Virus record (IMG/VR): IMGVR_UViG_3300005825_000081
Coordinates: 1 to 46,874 of that record
Strand: one strand, 5' to 3'
Length of the DNA stretch: 46,874 nucleotides
DNA from: a virus
Positions 17,436-26,992 of this stretch are shown here, in pieces. Both the position numbers and the translations under genes were made by a program. The notes below the pieces were generated by a model, which ran no database searches, had not been told where the DNA came from, and was given only the letters and a program-made list of their open reading frames with translations. Position 1 is the stretch's first letter. Each line of letters opens with the position of its first letter.

Positions 17436-17780
17436 ATGGAATTTCTAGAGCGGATGGCGGATGCAGGTAACTACCCCGCTGCTCTAGAAAACCGCCCCCC
17501 GGTTCCCGATTGGGCTCAGCTCTATTTCACGACGTATCTAAATCTCCATAGCCAGAGAACTACGGGTATGGACGGTCCTGACCCTATTCTATTCAGCGAA
17601 ATAGAGGTATATTTAAGGCTGTTCGACCTCCAAGACCTTCCATTGGTAGTTGACATAATCGTCAGTATTGACCGGCGTTATTTAAAAGCACTAGGAGAAA
17701 AGTCTAATGGTCGATCGCACGTCAAGGTTAAAACTGGTAGTGGACGCGGTATCGGCAGTCGCGTCGGTAGAAAGACTTAA
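17436..17780 (+). CDS. Tail assembly chaperone extension (probable -1 frameshift product)
   Basis: 114 aa from ATG 17436, but the same frame is open back to 17376, upstream of the 17397 stop, and lies in -1 relative to the preceding chaperone. The upstream codons continue a conserved-looking segment (AAFLEWNLQYAEQMEFLERM), so the product is probably a -1 frameshift fusion, as with lambda G/GT. The GGAG before ATG 17436 is only three bases away, a poor start. It ends in a basic tail that overlaps the tape-measure start by 74 bases. The slip site is uncertain; TGTAAAG (17385-17391) is the best candidate. Confidence 0.65.
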   Translation: MEFLERMADAGNYPAALENRPPVPDWAQLYFTTYLNLHSQRTTGMDGPDPILFSEIEVYLRLFDLQDLPLVVDIIVSIDRRYLKALGEKSNGRSHVKVKTGSGRGIGSRVGRKT

Positions 17781-20415
17781 CTCAGCATTAAACTCTCTTG
17801 GCGCTACCGCTAGCAGGACAAAAAGTCAGCTCGGCTCTCTCCTATCCCCTCTGAAGTCTGTTTCAAGTGCTGTAGGCATGCTCAGCAGCGTATTAAAATC
17901 CGCTGGAGGCGCTGCGCTCGGTCTTGCAGGATTTTTAGGTGGTGGATTTTTAAGCGCCTTAAAATCCGTCGGTAACTTCATAAAAAATACTCTTGTAGAA
18001 GGGCTCAGAACATTCATACGTTGGAGCGTTCGGGCGCTTGCGGTATTCGCTACCGAGCTTGTTCATGTACAGGTACAGATGGATAAGTTTAAAAGCATCA
18101 TGACCCTGTCTACAAAAAGCTCAAAAGAGGTGGTCGGGGTTTTTAATGAGCTAGCTGGCGCAGCTAACGTTTTTGGTCTAGCTCTTGGAGACCAACTCTT
18201 TAAAGAATTCGGAAAGTTCAGAACCGTAATGGTTCAAGCAGGAGTAGATGGAAGAAAGTTTCAAGAAATGTTCGCCAATTTTGCGCAAACCTCTAACGTG
18301 TTTCACCTTGATACGCAGGATGCTCAATTTGCAATCCTAGCCCTAACCCAGATGGTGTCGAAAGGTAAGGTGTCTATGGAAGAACTCCGTAGGCAGTTAG
18401 CAGAACGGATTCCTGGCGCGATGCAAGTAGCTGCTAGAGCATTTCAAACTACAACTTCTGCTCTGGAACAAGCTATCACTAAAGGGTGGGTAAACCCTGT
18501 TATGATGGTCGAAGGCATCCTACACCAGCTTGCTTTTGAAACTCAAGGCGCATCTAAGGTCGCCATAAACTCCATGGAAGCTCGTCTTAACCGACTGAAT
18601 AACTCGTGGTTTGCTATGAAACGGACTATTTTGGAGTCTGGTGTCGGTAAGGCGTTGGAAAACTTTTTTGACACACTAAACGTTTTTATAAACCGTGCGA
18701 TAGACTCAGGACTTGTTGATAAAGTCGGCGGTATGTTCGCTAACATGGCACAAAGCCTTATTGGGTTTTTTCAAGACACAGAAAACCTAAACGCTTGGTG
18801 GACGCATTTCTCTAAAAACTGGGGAGATATTTTGCTAGGTGCATTAATGGATGCTTTTAATACCCTTGCAGATTATATTTCCAAAATCGAAATCGTGCCA
18901 AAAATAACTCTTATCCCTGATCAAAAAGCGGAACTCAGTTTTCTAGACACGATAGCTGCACAAAGTAAAGGAGCGATAGACCCGCTGACGGGGCAACCTG
19001 CACGGTACGGGTCAAAAAATAGAGCTGTATACGGTTTTGGAATAACGCCTCCACAAGACACCTCTGCGCAACGGGAATATGAAAAATCGAAAGCGTTATT
19101 TGGGAACATAAATAGTATGGGGTTTGGAGACCTCGGTATAACTGCCGAAAACGTTCTAAAAGTCTCAAAAGCAATAGATACAAAAGAAGTAGCCAAACAA
19201 GTTGTTAATATGCAGATTGAGCAGATGCAACAAACGAAAATGGCTCTTATTAAAAATCTCGCTAAAGCTAAAGCCCAAATGCGCGCCTCTCCTACTGGGT
19301 CGCCTGAAAACCAACCTATGATTGATAAAGGGCTTGGGTTAATTGCCGATCTAGAAAACCAGATATCCCGACTACAGCCTTTTGGAGGTGAATTAAAAAC
19401 CTATGGGGGAACCCTAGAAGCTCTTGGGGTAGGTGGACCCCCCGATAAAGGCGCATCTGATGAACTGCAAAAACAGACGGATAAGGTAAAAGCCGCAGCG
19501 GAGGCATACCGTCTTGCACTAGACCCGATGTACGCCTATCAGCAAGAATTGAAAAATATTTGGGAAGCTAAAGATACTGGCGGATTGGAGCCTCAGTACG
19601 CTACTATGGCCGTAAATGAGGCTTACGAAAAAATGACGGAGGCTACCAGAAAAGCTGACGAAGCTCTTCAGGCGCAAGCCGAGGCATACACGATGCTATA
19701 CGACCCCATGGCTGCGTATACGGCAGAGTTGGAAAACATCGCTGCTGTACAAGAAAGGCTGACTCCGGAAGTTACTGCAAAAGCGGTAGAAGACGCATAC
19801 AATAAGTTCAAAACTGCGACCGAAGGTTACAGCGCTGCTAACGACATCTTAAAAACTTTTGACCAGTCATTTAATACTATGCTGAACGGAGTTCTGCAAG
19901 GTACGCAAACCATCTCTCAAGGCTTTGAGGATATGGCGAAGGTTATAATAGCCCAAATTCTGAAGATTATGGCTTACCAAGCAGTTATCAATGCGTTTGG
20001 AGGCTCGGGCGGCGGCACTTTTGGGCAGTTTTTTGCCGAAGGCGTCGGTATGGCGGGCAGCGCCAAAGGAACGGCTTTTGAAGGTGGAAATGTAATTCCT
20101 TTTGCAAAAGGAGGTGTTGTTAATCGACCTACCACGTTCCCTATGGGTCTCATGGGCGAAGCAGGACCGGAAGCTATAATGCCGTTGACTCGGGGCAAAG
20201 GAGGAAAGCTAGGAGTGTCCGCAGCTCCTGTTAACCTCACCGTAAATAATATGGCGAGCGGGGTTCGTGTTAATACCTCTCAGTCAGAAGATGGCGGGAT
20301 AACTCTCGACATCGTTATGGAGCAAGTGTCCGCAGCTATCCGCAAAGGAGGTAACTCCATTTCTAACGCTATGGAAGATAGCTACTCTCTGGGACGTGGG
20401 AGGGCTGTATACTAA
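17707..20415 (+). CDS. Tape measure protein
   Basis: 902 aa, sets tail length (at the usual 0.15 nm per residue, roughly 135 nm) and is ejected with DNA. It opens with a helical N-terminus, then a glycine/alanine-rich hydrophobic region (about residues 60-115), a conserved tape-measure domain (about 115-300, including FGKFRTVMVQAGVD and MSKGKVSMEELRRQLAERIPGAM-like segment), a long helical middle with related ~70-residue units (AEAYRLALDPMYAYQQELKN and AEAYTMLYDPMAAYTAELEN), and the C-terminal GEAGPEAIMPLTR hallmark. SD GGAG nine bases before ATG. Confidence 0.93.
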   Translation: MVDRTSRLKLVVDAVSAVASVERLNSALNSLGATASRTKSQLGSLLSPLKSVSSAVGMLSSVLKSAGGAALGLAGFLGGGFLSALKSVGNFIKNTLVEGLRTFIRWSVRALAVFATELVHVQVQMDKFKSIMTLSTKSSKEVVGVFNELAGAANVFGLALGDQLFKEFGKFRTVMVQAGVDGRKFQEMFANFAQTSNVFHLDTQDAQFAILALTQMVSKGKVSMEELRRQLAERIPGAMQVAARAFQTTTSALEQAITKGWVNPVMMVEGILHQLAFETQGASKVAINSMEARLNRLNNSWFAMKRTILESGVGKALENFFDTLNVFINRAIDSGLVDKVGGMFANMAQSLIGFFQDTENLNAWWTHFSKNWGDILLGALMDAFNTLADYISKIEIVPKITLIPDQKAELSFLDTIAAQSKGAIDPLTGQPARYGSKNRAVYGFGITPPQDTSAQREYEKSKALFGNINSMGFGDLGITAENVLKVSKAIDTKEVAKQVVNMQIEQMQQTKMALIKNLAKAKAQMRASPTGSPENQPMIDKGLGLIADLENQISRLQPFGGELKTYGGTLEALGVGGPPDKGASDELQKQTDKVKAAAEAYRLALDPMYAYQQELKNIWEAKDTGGLEPQYATMAVNEAYEKMTEATRKADEALQAQAEAYTMLYDPMAAYTAELENIAAVQERLTPEVTAKAVEDAYNKFKTATEGYSAANDILKTFDQSFNTMLNGVLQGTQTISQGFEDMAKVIIAQILKIMAYQAVINAFGGSGGGTFGQFFAEGVGMAGSAKGTAFEGGNVIPFAKGGVVNRPTTFPMGLMGEAGPEAIMPLTRGKGGKLGVSAAPVNLTVNNMASGVRVNTSQSEDGGITLDIVMEQVSAAIRKGGNSISNAMEDSYSLGRGRAVY

Positions 20416-20924
20416 TGCCTATATCTGAAGAACTGAAAAAAGTATACGCAAGCGCCCCTGTAAACAATTTTTATGTAGAAGCCTTATCTCTGGAGCACCC
20501 TTCTTTTGATAACGGAGTAGCCCATATTACAAACCAAAACGGAGGATGGGTTGGCGCTTTAGGTGACGGGCTTGTAGGATTGGCCGCTTTTAATTACATG
20601 CCGTTTACAATAATCCCTCCTTCTTCAGGTGATGAAGGAATTATCACTTTAAAAGTTGTGCTAGATAACTCAAGTCGTACTTTAATGGATTCCCTAGAGT
20701 TAATGGCTAAAACTCCTAGCCAATCTATTAAAGTGCTGTACAGAGTGTACCTAAATAGCGACCCGTATGTTCTTCAAAACGACCCGCCATTAAAACTATA
20801 CGTGTCGTCGGTTCTTGCTACTCAAGACTCTTTATCTTTCGCGGCCACTACTACAAACTTACGAGATTTGCCTTTTCCTCGTATGCTGTACACTACTGAT
20901 CTTTATCCAGGTCTTGAGCGGTGA
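20415..20924 (+). CDS. Tail protein, DUF1833 family
   Basis: 169 aa, one-base coupled to the tape measure. NFYVEALSLEHPSF at the start and VKVVLDNSSRTLMD-like strands followed by YVSSVLATQDSLSFAATTTNLRDLPFPRMLYT match DUF1833, which occupies the position of lambda gpL/gpM in tail tips. Probably a baseplate hub component adjoining the distal end of the tube. Confidence 0.78.
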   Translation: MPISEELKKVYASAPVNNFYVEALSLEHPSFDNGVAHITNQNGGWVGALGDGLVGLAAFNYMPFTIIPPSSGDEGIITLKVVLDNSSRTLMDSLELMAKTPSQSIKVLYRVYLNSDPYVLQNDPPLKLYVSSVLATQDSLSFAATTTNLRDLPFPRMLYTTDLYPGLER

Positions 20925-21328
20925 AAATGAACCCTTTAGAGTATATAAACGGGCTCATAGGGATTCCATACATACATGGCGGTCGTGACCCAAAAACCGG
21001 GCTAGATTGCTATGGGTTGTGTATGGTCGTGTACAGAGACCTCTACGGGATAGAACTACCAGACTGGCAAACTCCTGACGTAGCGGATGTTAAAGCGACT
21101 AGGAACATAATAAAAGAGTTTACAGAACGGGGAGAGTATACATCGCTAACCGTTCCTGAAAACGGTTGCTTTATATTCTGCTACAGAACTCGGGCGGCTC
21201 ATCATGTAGGACTATACTATAACGGCGGTGTCGTACACTGCAGAAGCGGGTCTGGGGTTGTGTATGAGCCGATAGAGAGGTTTAAACAAAGTTACACAAA
21301 AAACACGTTTGGTAGGTGGACCCCTTGA
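20921..21328 (+). CDS. NlpC/P60-type tail tip peptidase (gpK-like)
   Basis: 135 aa from GTG 20921 (GTGA overlap); ATG at 20927 is an alternative. Cysteine peptidase of the NlpC/P60 family: GRDPKTGLDCYGLCMVVY carries the catalytic Cys30, and AAHHVGLYY the catalytic His, with a second polar residue in VVHCRSG. In lambda-like tails the homologue (gpK) processes or locally opens peptidoglycan at DNA entry. It lies between the DUF1833 and tip-protein genes, the expected place. Confidence 0.88.
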   Translation: MKMNPLEYINGLIGIPYIHGGRDPKTGLDCYGLCMVVYRDLYGIELPDWQTPDVADVKATRNIIKEFTERGEYTSLTVPENGCFIFCYRTRAAHHVGLYYNGGVVHCRSGSGVVYEPIERFKQSYTKNTFGRWTP

Positions 21329-24081
21329 CTACTGTTAATGTATTTTATAACCCGCTTGATGCTAATTCGAAAGAGTCATTTCCTATCGAATGTGGCACTC
21401 AGATCATTGATTTTTTACGAAAAGAGTTTCCTCTGGGGTTTGAAGGGTGCCTGAGGGTATTTGTAGGCAACGAAGAAATATCGCTTGACGATCTTGACTA
21501 CGAGGTAGGAGAAGACGAACAGATAACTATGCTTGTAATGCCCTCAGCAGAAGGAGTCGGGTATTACATAGGGCAGGCGATTGTAACAGCTCTTATCGCT
21601 ACCGCTATTGGGTTTGTAATAAACCTGATTTTTCCTCCAAAAGTTCCAGGCTCAGCTAAAAATGAATCCGAATCCCCTGTATATTCTCTAAATGCTAATA
21701 CAAACGCCTCTCGACTAGGTGATCCCATACCAACGCATTACGGCACAGTGTCTTTTCCTCCCGACCTGGCCTCAGCTCCGTACTTTTTCTTCAACGGAGA
21801 TACGAATGACCAATATGTAGATACGTTGCTTGTAGTAGGTCACGGGTTCTATAACATAAACGAAATCTATGTAGGGGATACCCCCCTTACCAGTTTGGAG
21901 AGAGGGACTGCGGAGTACTGGGTGTTTAACCCGCTAGAACATACTCAAAGAATGGGGATTGTAACAAACCTAATAGCGGGTCGTCTGGCTGGCACAGATA
22001 ACCCTATACCTTTTCGTGAAAACGTGTTCACTTCTCCAGAAGTAGAAAATATAGAGCAGCCATATAACCAGGAAGACAGAGACGAATCTTCCAGCGGAGC
22101 GATTGCGGGTATCGCGTATGCCGCAGGATACGACTCTGTAGCAAAAAAGGATTTGCCCGGTCGCATAGCTAAACTCGATAACACATTAGATATTCGTACA
22201 GGAGATTGGATAACCATTTCTGGTACTGCTAGTAATAACGGGCTGTTTCACATAGGCAGTATATCTCCAGACCCGTTTAACGCTTCTTTAATGACAATTT
22301 TTGAAGCTACGGACAGTACTGCTAAATTCGCAAACGAAAACCCTGTAAACGGCACATTTACGCTAACTAAAAACACTAACATTTTAAGTGCCGGGCCTTT
22401 CCGAGCTCAAAAACCGGGGCAGCAATGTACTCAGATAGAAGTGGATATCGTTTTTTACCAAGGGCTGTACAGAATAGACGGTAACACCGGAAAGGTAAAA
22501 ACTGGCGGACCTGTCGCCATGAGAGTATCTTGTCAAAAGATAGATGATGACGGGAATTTTATAGGTGCGCCTGTAGAAGTAACGAGGACATACGAAGCTA
22601 AAACACGCGTAGCCTATCGCGACACTATACGCATTCCCGTTCCGCAAGGGCCGTATGAAGTAACAGTTACTCGTGTTACGCCAATAAACGACGACACCAG
22701 AAGGCACGAAATAGTTAGCTGGGCTCAGTTAAGAGGCGTTTTGGCTATGAACGGGCAGGTTCCTGCTTATGGTCCTGTTACTCTTATGGCGGTTCGGTTA
22801 AAAGCCAGCCGAGGTCTTGGCTCTTCTGCCAGATCCAGGATAAGGATAAGCGCTACACGAGTTTTATGGGGAGAGAGTGTATTTGACCCCCGTAATTCTT
22901 GGAATCCTATGACGGTTATAAAAGATATTTGGACAAACCCAGACTACGGTATGAACCGCCCTTTAAATGAGCTAGATACCGACGTAATAAACGCAACTGA
23001 AGAATACTGGGATACGCTGAAAGGAGGTCCGACTTTTAACGGCAGTTTTGATAGCCGGTCTACTGGATTTGATGCTATGCAGTCGGTAGCTTCCAGTACC
23101 GGGTGTAAAATTATACAGGTTGGCGGATTAACTAGTATAGCGCAGGAAAGAAAGCAGCTCCTTCGCACTGCTATGTTTACTTCCGCTAATATCGTAAAAG
23201 ACAGCTTGCAGATACAATACGCATTCGATACCGATGGAGACTACGACGGTATACAGATAGAGTATAGAGACCCAGAGTCTTTTCAACCTGCTTATGTACT
23301 ATCTCCAGACGACTCCGCTTTTCCTGATACTTATACGCTGTTTGGTTGCACAGATAGGACTTACGCGAAACGGTATGCGAACTACCTTAACAACATGAAA
23401 CTTCTTCGCAGAAAAAGCGTTACGTTCCAAACTGAACTGGACGGGCTTATACCTAGAATTGGAGACAGGTTTGCAATAAGCTCTCCTATGCCTAATTGGG
23501 GGGTTTCTGGAGCGGTAACTGACATTCTTTCTGCTACGTCGGTCAGAGTTGATAGAATGCTGCCGTGGTCCAAGACTGAAGAAAATTATATGCTGCTAAG
23601 AAGTGAGACAGGAGAGCCTTGGGGAAACTATTTGGTAACAAAAGGAGCTTCAGATAATATCGTCATATTTGACGTTACTCCAGATATAACGCTTTACGAT
23701 TCCCAGGGCAGGGAGCCTACTTTCTACGCTTTCGGCACTCAGGATAAAATCGTGTCGGATTTTGTACTGTCTAAAGTATCTCCTAAATCTGAAACGACCA
23801 TCGAAATAGAAGGGCAAACCTATTCTACAGACATTTATGTGGGCGGCCCCCCGCACATGCTGCCTCCTAACGAAATAATCCTTGATACTACAGTTCGTAG
23901 CTTGTCTTCAGTATCTTCTGTTAGCACCCCTTCTCTCGACCCTGATAAACACTTGCTAGCTAAAGACTTGCAATCTGTTTCGTTGGTAACTACGGCAGAC
24001 CTATCGGGAGAACATATATTGCTAGCAGATAACTTACAAGCTACTTCCCAAGTAACGCGACCTTCTGTGATCGAACAATGA
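21325..24081 (+). CDS. Tail tip attachment protein (lambda J-like central fibre), with N-terminal gpI-like part
   Basis: About 918 aa. TTG at 21325 follows AGGTGG and overlaps the preceding stop, so it is preferred to the in-frame GTG at 21316. Residues 1-75 form a small beta-grasp-like domain, then a hydrophobic glycine-rich segment (YYIGQAIVTALIATAIGFVINLIF), typical of gpI. The J-like core follows (ASRLGDPIPTHYGTV, IWTNPDYGMNR, the DGIQIEYRDPESF region). The last 60 residues are three copies of the 22-residue repeat found in the 696-aa protein. Determines receptor contact at the tail tip. Confidence 0.85.
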   Translation: MTTVNVFYNPLDANSKESFPIECGTQIIDFLRKEFPLGFEGCLRVFVGNEEISLDDLDYEVGEDEQITMLVMPSAEGVGYYIGQAIVTALIATAIGFVINLIFPPKVPGSAKNESESPVYSLNANTNASRLGDPIPTHYGTVSFPPDLASAPYFFFNGDTNDQYVDTLLVVGHGFYNINEIYVGDTPLTSLERGTAEYWVFNPLEHTQRMGIVTNLIAGRLAGTDNPIPFRENVFTSPEVENIEQPYNQEDRDESSSGAIAGIAYAAGYDSVAKKDLPGRIAKLDNTLDIRTGDWITISGTASNNGLFHIGSISPDPFNASLMTIFEATDSTAKFANENPVNGTFTLTKNTNILSAGPFRAQKPGQQCTQIEVDIVFYQGLYRIDGNTGKVKTGGPVAMRVSCQKIDDDGNFIGAPVEVTRTYEAKTRVAYRDTIRIPVPQGPYEVTVTRVTPINDDTRRHEIVSWAQLRGVLAMNGQVPAYGPVTLMAVRLKASRGLGSSARSRIRISATRVLWGESVFDPRNSWNPMTVIKDIWTNPDYGMNRPLNELDTDVINATEEYWDTLKGGPTFNGSFDSRSTGFDAMQSVASSTGCKIIQVGGLTSIAQERKQLLRTAMFTSANIVKDSLQIQYAFDTDGDYDGIQIEYRDPESFQPAYVLSPDDSAFPDTYTLFGCTDRTYAKRYANYLNNMKLLRRKSVTFQTELDGLIPRIGDRFAISSPMPNWGVSGAVTDILSATSVRVDRMLPWSKTEENYMLLRSETGEPWGNYLVTKGASDNIVIFDVTPDITLYDSQGREPTFYAFGTQDKIVSDFVLSKVSPKSETTIEIEGQTYSTDIYVGGPPHMLPPNEIILDTTVRSLSSVSSVSTPSLDPDKHLLAKDLQSVSLVTTADLSGEHILLADNLQATSQVTRPSVIEQ

Positions 24082-25550
24082 GATACCCCGCAATTTTTCC
24101 AAGACCTACAGCTCAATTCGGAGAAAAGAATACCGCGTTCGCATTGCGAACCCCTATGGAGTCTGGGCGGTCCAGAGAAAGAAAACGATGGTCGCAACCT
24201 TACACAACTTACGAATTAAATTTTGAGCTGAGTACTTCCATGTTTTATCAATGGAGTTCTTGGGTTCAAGCAAATGCCTACTCGTCAAATTTCGAGATGG
24301 AGCTTGATATAGTGTCGGGTGCTAGGATGAAACGGTTTATACGGTTTATCACTCCTTATCGGTTTAAGTACACTAACTGGGATACTGTAGTAATAGACGT
24401 TGTAGCTGAAGAATTAAATATACTGGCAAACCCTGAGGCGATTCCTCCGTTACCGCAGGGGGTGTCGTACCCAGAGTGTCAACCTTACGATTGCGCGGCT
24501 TATGAAAACTGGCTTTCTACTCTCAGCGCTGAGGTTTTTACCAGCTTTAGTAAAACCGCAGCTAAAGCCTACAGAGAAGCTGGTTCGGGCCTGACTGCCC
24601 CTCCTTGGCCTTTTAGCACTAACACCGGGGTAGACGGGTCTCATATAATGTATACAAACTATGTGGCATCCCCTAACGCTCAAACAACTTGGGGAGGTTC
24701 TTCTCCTAATACTAACCAAGTTTCTCTGGACTACTTTAATGCGGATAGCCTAGACATAACTGACGCAACTTTGTGCACAGGTAGAATAAACTGTATGGGT
24801 GCTCTAAACCCTAATACGCAGTCTTTAGGGTCTACATGTATAGTTCCTTCAGGCGCGGCTAATTTCTCTCAAGCTCAAACGGGAGAAGCGTGGGGAGACC
24901 ACTACATAGAAGCTCTTATTTGTGGGCACGATATAGAAAGAGCAGGAGATGTGATATCAGGAACTATGATTAGGGGTAGCGGTTCGTTATGGAAGTGGAC
25001 AAGAAACGGAGTTCAAGTATTCGAAGATGACCCCGCTACTTGTGGCGTATCCGCTTCTACTGCAAATGGTTCTGACGTAACTATGACCTTGTATATAAAT
25101 CAACCAAGCGCTAATCCAGGGCCTAACTTATCCACTTCTTTTACTGTTCCTAATGCTTCATTAAAGCTTCAACTATTTGGTGCAGGAGTATCAAGCGGCA
25201 CCCCTTTTGAAACACAAGGGGCTGACGGTAAATGGTATATGGCTAGGCAAGTTACCGTATCGTGCGCGTATGCGGGAGGGTCTAAAACTCTTTCTGGTTT
25301 GCAGTTTTACTCTACTTCTTTTGCTACGCAAAAACCGCCTACAAACGTATTGCCGTGGTACCAAACTACATGGCCAGCTAGACTATATGCTTACGCTCAG
25401 TATTTTTACGGGGTACAGTTAAACTTTGCAACGTTTGCTGGCGGAAAAACCAGCGCAGAAGGTATAGTACGTGCGTTAGATGTAAGTAAAATATACTGGG
25501 ATAGAAATGCTAGCAACTATCAAGTCCCCGGATGGTGCGGTCCTCAGTAA
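24078..25550 (+). CDS. Distal tail protein, unknown; N-terminus paralogous to the next gene
   Basis: 490 aa, ATGA overlap with the tip protein. The first ~115 residues (YPAIFPRPTAQF, ALRTPMESGR, MFYQWSSWVQANAYSSNFEMEL, FKYTNWDTVVIDVVAEEL) align by eye with the whole of the 171-aa protein encoded next. The remaining ~375 residues are a serine/threonine/glycine-rich beta region, with features such as TLCTGRINCMG and SWGGSSPNTNQ-like strands, likely a receptor-binding or decoration domain. I do not recognise the family. Confidence 0.75.
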   Translation: MRYPAIFPRPTAQFGEKNTAFALRTPMESGRSRERKRWSQPYTTYELNFELSTSMFYQWSSWVQANAYSSNFEMELDIVSGARMKRFIRFITPYRFKYTNWDTVVIDVVAEELNILANPEAIPPLPQGVSYPECQPYDCAAYENWLSTLSAEVFTSFSKTAAKAYREAGSGLTAPPWPFSTNTGVDGSHIMYTNYVASPNAQTTWGGSSPNTNQVSLDYFNADSLDITDATLCTGRINCMGALNPNTQSLGSTCIVPSGAANFSQAQTGEAWGDHYIEALICGHDIERAGDVISGTMIRGSGSLWKWTRNGVQVFEDDPATCGVSASTANGSDVTMTLYINQPSANPGPNLSTSFTVPNASLKLQLFGAGVSSGTPFETQGADGKWYMARQVTVSCAYAGGSKTLSGLQFYSTSFATQKPPTNVLPWYQTTWPARLYAYAQYFYGVQLNFATFAGGKTSAEGIVRALDVSKIYWDRNASNYQVPGWCGPQ

Positions 25551-25562
25551 AAGGCTTTTTAT

Positions 25563-26078
25563 ATGGATTACCCTAATACATTTCCGCTTCCTAACGACAC
25601 GACATACGCAGGAGTTGTAGACCCTGGCCTTGTGCGGTCGCCTATGGACTCTCCTGCTCCGTTCCAAACTACTTTATTTGGGTCTCCGACCATAGAATTT
25701 ACGTGGTCGTTTAATATGGATAGAGACCTTTACTGGAACGAGTGGTTGCCCTGGGTTACGGCAAACGGGTACGACTGGTTTAATATGCAAATAATGTCTC
25801 CGCATAACCCTGTGGTCATACTTTCCGAGCATAGGTGTAGATTCACTAGTGACACGAGTATGACAAAACTCGGTTACGACTGGGTATCGGTTACAATATC
25901 CGCAGAAGTTTTACAGTCAGATACTGAAGATGCTTTATCACCTTCGGCTCGCACTTACGACACTATACAAGGCGGCACCCCCTCTAGTCCTTCTGCTGAC
26001 CATATTATAGCAGGCGACCCGGTAACTCCGTCAACAGATACTGTTCAAGCAAACTTATACATATATACGGTGGGATAA
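25563..26078 (+). CDS. Distal tail protein, paralogue of the N-domain of the 24078 gene
   Basis: 171 aa. NTFPLPN, VRSPMDSPAPFQ, WNEWLPWVTANGYDWFNMQIMSPHN and KLGYDWVSVTISAEVL reproduce the spacing of conserved residues in the 490-aa neighbour. The pair probably arose by duplication and both likely assemble at the tail tip. The C-terminus is a proline/serine/threonine-rich tail. No SD stronger than AAAGG is seen 7 bases upstream of ATG. Confidence 0.75.
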   Translation: MDYPNTFPLPNDTTYAGVVDPGLVRSPMDSPAPFQTTLFGSPTIEFTWSFNMDRDLYWNEWLPWVTANGYDWFNMQIMSPHNPVVILSEHRCRFTSDTSMTKLGYDWVSVTISAEVLQSDTEDALSPSARTYDTIQGGTPSSPSADHIIAGDPVTPSTDTVQANLYIYTVG

Positions 26079-26081
26079 AAA

Positions 26082-26906
26082 ATGGATACTTACGCACGAG
26101 TTATGAACATCCTCGGTTCTGAAGCCGATTGGGCTAGTAATGACATCGTAATTCTTGAAGGAGAGATTGCGTTTGCAGTCGTTCCTGGAAGCGGCATACT
26201 TGGGAAAGTAGGAGATGGCGTTAGTCTATGGTCAGAGCTGTCTTACACGGTAGGTATGGCGGCTATACCACTGTCCGGAACAGTTGACCCAGTTACGGGA
26301 ATTGTGCAATTTTCCAGCACCGCGCTTGGGAAAACTGTCAACGTAGGCATAGTGGAAGGGGGTGGGGTAGACGATTTTGAGATAAAGACTGGCGGGGTTA
26401 ACATAGCGACTAGCAATGTCGCTATAACCGTCAACGGTATATCCTGGACTTTTACCAACGCCGGTTTCGTAGAAGGTCCAGACTCTACATATGTATCCCC
26501 TGCGAACGACCTAGCGTTTGCTAACATGAAGTATGTTGACGCAGCAGTAGCTGGCGCAGTTGGTAGTAGCTATCTACCTTTGACCGGAAACGCAGGAGGG
26601 ACGCAATTCACAGGCTTAATCGAATTTTATAGCGCAGTCCCTGATAAACAGTTTAGTATGGGCATTATCGACGGATTGGGAATTGACAACTTTGCTCTGG
26701 GGGGAATCGGGACCAACGCCGTTAACTGTAGTTTTGCCGTAATTATGAACGGGTATGAGTACTGGTTTATGAATACGGGTAGGCTCGTTATGCCCGATAT
26801 AACGTACACCGGTGCGGACGATCTAGCGGCTGCGAATAAAAAGTTTGTAGACGCTCTTAGGCAGGATTGTATAAATGCGGGTCTCGCTATCCCCGCCGTT
26901 GTCTAG
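26082..26906 (+). CDS. Tail fibre protein with Mtd-like N-terminal domain
   Basis: 274 aa, last late gene. Residues 20-60 (ASNDIVILEGEIAFAV, then LGKVGDGVSLWSELSYTV) are the widespread N-terminal fibre motif also found in Bordetella phage Mtd and hyaluronidase fibres. Two ~90-residue repeats follow, each with the pattern VNVGIVEGGGVDDF / FSMGIIDGLGIDNF, an NG-x-x-(W/Y)-x-F strand and a final A-x-MKYVDAA / A-x-KKFVDAL. Probably trimeric, attached at the tip. No C-type lectin variable repeat is present. Confidence 0.75.
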   Translation: MDTYARVMNILGSEADWASNDIVILEGEIAFAVVPGSGILGKVGDGVSLWSELSYTVGMAAIPLSGTVDPVTGIVQFSSTALGKTVNVGIVEGGGVDDFEIKTGGVNIATSNVAITVNGISWTFTNAGFVEGPDSTYVSPANDLAFANMKYVDAAVAGAVGSSYLPLTGNAGGTQFTGLIEFYSAVPDKQFSMGIIDGLGIDNFALGGIGTNAVNCSFAVIMNGYEYWFMNTGRLVMPDITYTGADDLAAANKKFVDALRQDCINAGLAIPAVV

Positions 26907-26992
26907 GTTTCCGTATTTTCTACCTAGCGAAAGCGGTTTCAGTACTATTCTCACGAATGAGAAGGGGCCTAGCATCGACGTAAAAGAAAAAA

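Noticed and set aside
26082-26906. Diversity-generating retroelement suggested by Mtd-like fibre domain
   Set aside because: No reverse transcriptase, no adenine-substituted template repeat and no C-type lectin variable end are visible in the window.
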